DNA from: Burkholderiaceae bacterium
GTDB taxonomy: Bacteria > Pseudomonadota > Gammaproteobacteria > Burkholderiales > Burkholderiaceae_C
Direction: 5' to 3'
Length of the DNA: 9,313 nt
Assembly (NCBI GenBank): GCA_017999135.1
Contig: JAGOBT010000090.1
Span: forward strand, 1-9,313
Position numbers and translations under genes: made by a program
Shown here: positions 7,199 to 9,313 of the stretch, one piece after another
Layout: each line of letters begins with the position of its first letter
Numbering within the stretch: position 1 is the stretch's first letter
The notes under the pieces: generated by a model
The model's database searches: none
The model's input: only the letters and a program-made list of their open reading frames with translations
Told to the model about the DNA's origin: nothing

Positions 7199-7996
7199 TC
7201 AGTAGCCGCTGGACGGCTTGGCCTGGCTGGCAGATCGGCCGGCGCGCATGGCGGCCATGATCTGCTGCGAGCCTTCGGCAATCAGCTTGGCGTCCGAGCT
7301 GACGGTGACGAACTGGAAGCCCATGCCGATGCGCCGCAGCGCCGAGGCCGGCCCGGCGTTGTGGATGCCGGCCACCACGCCGTGGTGCCTGGCGCGGGCC
7401 AGGATGTGCTCCACCGCCTGCTGGGCCTTGGGCTCCAGCTCGTCCATGCTGGGCTTGCAGCCCAGCGCCAGCGACAGGTCGGACGGGCCGATGTAGACCG
7501 CGTCCAGCCCCTCGACCGACAGGATGTCGTCGAGGTTGTCCAGCGCGGCGGCGGTCTCGATCATCGCGAAGCGCACCACCGTCTGGTCGGCATGGGCCGG
7601 GTAGTCGGCGCCGCCGTAGTAGAGCGCCCGCACCGGGCCGAAGCTGCGGGTGCCCTTGGGCGCGTAGGTGGTCCAGGCCACCAGCTTCTGCGCTTCTTCC
7701 CGGGTGCTGACCATCGGGCAGATCACCGCGTAGGCGCCGGCGTCCAGCGCCTTCATCAGGATGCCGGGCTCCAGCCAGGGCACGCGCACCACCGGGACGG
7801 TGGGCGTGGTGCTGATGGCCTGCAGCATGGTCACCATGGCCTGGTAGTCGACCACGCCGTGCTGCAGGTCGATGGTCAGCGTGTCCCAGCCCTGGTGGGC
7901 CATGACCTCGGCAGAGAAGCTGTTGGGCACGGCCAGCCAGCCGTTGACGGCGGCGCCGCCGGCTTGCCAGATCGTGCGCAGGTTGTTGGTCCGCAT
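7199..7996 (-). CDS. HpcH/HpaI family class II aldolase, probable 5-keto-4-deoxy-D-glucarate aldolase
   Basis: This 265-residue protein belongs to the HpcH/HpaI (pyruvate-forming) aldolases. Visible active-site residues are H46 in DLQHG, R71 in VVRVP, and metal ligands E147 (MIET) and D173 (GPSDLS), matching H45, R70, E149 and D175 of HpaI as I recall. GarL of this family splits 5-keto-4-deoxy-D-glucarate into pyruvate and tartronate semialdehyde. The neighbouring dehydratases make that substrate and garR uses that product, which is the main reason for the assignment. The sequence itself is not very close to E. coli GarL (for example LQHGVVDY in place of GEHAPND), so a related aldolase specificity is possible and I give no symbol. 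ATG 7996 has AAGGA upstream. The Ser/Ala-rich last ten or so residues look like a disordered tail. The family is sure, the exact substrate less so. Confidence 0.85.
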   Translation of the reverse strand: MRTNNLRTIWQAGGAAVNGWLAVPNSFSAEVMAHQGWDTLTIDLQHGVVDYQAMVTMLQAISTTPTVPVVRVPWLEPGILMKALDAGAYAVICPMVSTREEAQKLVAWTTYAPKGTRSFGPVRALYYGGADYPAHADQTVVRFAMIETAAALDNLDDILSVEGLDAVYIGPSDLSLALGCKPSMDELEPKAQQAVEHILARARHHGVVAGIHNAGPASALRRIGMGFQFVTVSSDAKLIAEGSQQIMAAMRAGRSASQAKPSSGY

Positions 7997-8023
7997 CGGA
8001 ACGTCCTTGGGTGAAGTGAGGGA

Positions 8024-8989
8024 TCAGTCGATCTTGACACCGCTTTGCGCGACCGTGCCGGCCCACTGCTTGCGCTCGCGCTCGAAGAAGGCGGTGAAAT
8101 CGGTCGGGCTCATGGTGTGCACCTCGGCGCCCTGCGACACCAGGCGCTCGCGCACTGCCGGGCTGCGGATGATGCGGGTGACTTCGGCCGACAGCCTGGC
8201 CAGCACCGCCGGCGGCGTGGCCGCAGGCACCAACAGGCCCTGCCAGGTGCCGCTCTCGAAGCCCTTGATGCCCTGCTCGGCGATGGTGGGCACGTTGCCC
8301 AGCAGCGGCATGCGGGTGGCCTTGCTGACGCCCAGCACCTTCAGCTTGCCGGCCTGCACCTGCGGCAGCGTGGCCAGCATGCCGTTCATCAGCACCTGGG
8401 TCTGGCCGGCCACGGTATCGCCGATGGCCTGGGCGCCGCCCTTGTAGGGGATGTAGGCCCACTCGGCGCCGGTGGCTTTTTCCACCGCCACGCCGGCCAT
8501 GTGCGGTGCGCTGCCAATGGCCGTCACCGCGAAGTTCAGCTTCTGTTTCTTCGACAGCGCGACCAGCTCGGCCAGGTTGTTGGCCGGCACCGACGGGTGC
8601 ACCACCAGCAGGTGGGGCGAATAGGCCAGCATGGTCACGCCGCGCAGGTCCTGGCTGGGGTCGAACGGCAGCTTCTTGTAGACCGACGCGGTGATGGCCA
8701 GCGCACCCACGTCACAGAGCAGCAGGGTGTGGCCGTCGTTGCTCTTGGCCACGACATCGGTGCCAGTGTTGCCGTTGGCGCCGGGCTTGTTCTCCACCAC
8801 CACGGTCTGGCCGAAGGCCTCGCCCAGGGCCGGGGCGATGGCCCGGGCGATGATGTCCGACGAGCCGCCGGGCGGGTACGGCACCACGATGCGCAGCGTC
8901 TTGCTGGGCCAGGCCTGGGCCTGTGCTGCGGTGCAGGCGGCCAGCGCCAGGGCGGCGATCAGGGTGCGGCGGGTGGTGGTGGGGTGCAT
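8024..8989 (-). CDS. Bug/TctC family periplasmic solute-binding protein
   Basis: This 321-residue protein has an N-terminal export signal (RR, then a hydrophobic stretch at 10-18, cut probable after AQA at 26). It then shows the Bug fold marks: PYPPGGSSD at 37-45 and ENKPGANGN at 66-74, the two loops that grip a carboxylate. Such proteins capture dicarboxylates or tricarboxylates for tripartite tricarboxylate transporters. Its place between gudD and the aldolase gene suggests that it binds glucarate, galactarate or a similar diacid. No tctA or tctB membrane subunit is in the window, and many Bug proteins of Burkholderiales are orphans, so transport could use partners elsewhere. LAAC at 16-19 is also a possible lipobox, so lipoprotein processing is not excluded. 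It starts 21 bp after gudD and ends 27 bp before the aldolase gene. Confidence 0.92.
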   Translation of the reverse strand: MHPTTTRRTLIAALALAACTAAQAQAWPSKTLRIVVPYPPGGSSDIIARAIAPALGEAFGQTVVVENKPGANGNTGTDVVAKSNDGHTLLLCDVGALAITASVYKKLPFDPSQDLRGVTMLAYSPHLLVVHPSVPANNLAELVALSKKQKLNFAVTAIGSAPHMAGVAVEKATGAEWAYIPYKGGAQAIGDTVAGQTQVLMNGMLATLPQVQAGKLKVLGVSKATRMPLLGNVPTIAEQGIKGFESGTWQGLLVPAATPPAVLARLSAEVTRIIRSPAVRERLVSQGAEVHTMSPTDFTAFFERERKQWAGTVAQSGVKID

Positions 8990-9010
8990 GGTGTGTCCGT
9001 GGAAGAGGTG

Positions 9011-9313
9011 TCAGCGCAGCAGGGCCGGCCGTTTGGGGTCGAAGCGCCAGCCGGGGATCAAGTGCTGCATCGCGACGGCGTCGTCGCGTGCCCCCAGGCC
9101 GTGCTGCAGGTAGAGCTGGTGGGCGCGCTCCACGGCGCCCATGTCCAGCGTCACGCCCAGGCCGGGCGCCTGAGGCACCTGCACCATGCCGTTCACGATC
9201 TGCAGCGGCTGTTGCGTCAGGTGCTGGCCGTCCTGCCAGATCCAGTGGGTGTCGATGGCCGTCACCTTGCCGGGGGCCGCGGCGCCGACGTGGGTGAACA
9301 TCGCCAGCGACAC
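9011..9313 (-). CDS. gudD: D-glucarate dehydratase, C-terminal fragment (runs off the right edge)
   Basis: The last 100 or so codons of gudD are present; the 5' end lies beyond base 9313. GudD is an enolase-superfamily, Mg2+-dependent enzyme of about 446 residues in E. coli that dehydrates D-glucarate to 5-keto-4-deoxy-D-glucarate. The fragment starts in the barrel's closing strand (SLAMFTHV), continues through AIDTHWIWQ, whose Asp and His correspond by my counting to E. coli D366 and H368, and ends with the characteristic [15 protein letters not shown] and KRP. The lysine base, the metal ligands and the catalytic His lie outside. The truncation is only the window edge. As the first visible gene of the operon, it would feed the aldolase and GarR downstream. 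The promoter of the operon must lie to the right. Confidence 0.95.
   Translation of the reverse strand: MSLAMFTHVGAAAPGKVTAIDTHWIWQDGQHLTQQPLQIVNGMVQVPQAPGLGVTLDMGAVERAHQLYLQHGLGARDDAVAMQHLIPGWRFDPKRPALLR

Noticed and set aside
7164..8462. A 432-codon minus-strand frame across the aldolase and the solute-binding protein genes
   Set aside because: The same strand carries two well-recognised genes in another frame, and the product is low-complexity His/Arg/Gly-rich sequence.

Overview
The window is very G+C-rich DNA with tightly packed, overlapping genes. The gene families point to a betaproteobacterium of the order Burkholderiales: a Bug/TctC-type solute-binding protein, glucarate/talarate dehydratases of the type common there, and an ECF sigma factor paired with an NrsF (DUF1109) protein. 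This placement is an inference from gene content; there is no rRNA in the window.

Left part (1-3525). A minus-strand pair encodes an ArsS-type radical SAM/Cys-rich protein and, translationally coupled to it, a TVP38/TMEM64 membrane protein that runs off the left edge. Divergent from it on the plus strand is an ECF sigma factor overlapping its membrane anti-sigma factor NrsF, followed after a 221-bp gap by a small cupin of the 2,4'-dihydroxyacetophenone dioxygenase family. The divergent intergenic region carries two GTAACC hexamers, one pointing each way. The one facing arsS is followed after exactly 16 bases by CGAA and sits at the right distance from the arsS start. This matches the SigF (ECF16-type) promoter as I remember it from Caulobacter, and suggests that the sigma/NrsF pair controls the ArsS-TVP38 operon.

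Right part (3559-9313). A single minus-strand operon, read from right to left, encodes aldarate (sugar diacid) breakdown: gudD (glucarate dehydratase, 3' end only), a TctC/Bug periplasmic binding protein, an HpcH/HpaI-family aldolase in the GarL role, garR (tartronate semialdehyde reductase), an L-talarate/galactarate dehydratase of the enolase superfamily, and garD (galactarate dehydratase of the UxaA superfamily). The three dehydratases would turn D-glucarate, galactarate and L-talarate into 5-keto-4-deoxy-D-glucarate. The aldolase would split that into pyruvate and tartronate semialdehyde, and GarR would reduce the latter to D-glycerate. Glycerate kinase, a regulator and the membrane subunits of the transporter are not in the window. 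The operon converges on the cupin gene with a 33-bp gap.

I found no RNA genes, mobile elements, CRISPR arrays or extended repeats. The most interesting element is the proposed sigma-factor control of an ArsS-type radical SAM enzyme; the aldarate operon is otherwise a well-known kind of pathway with some unusual redundancy.
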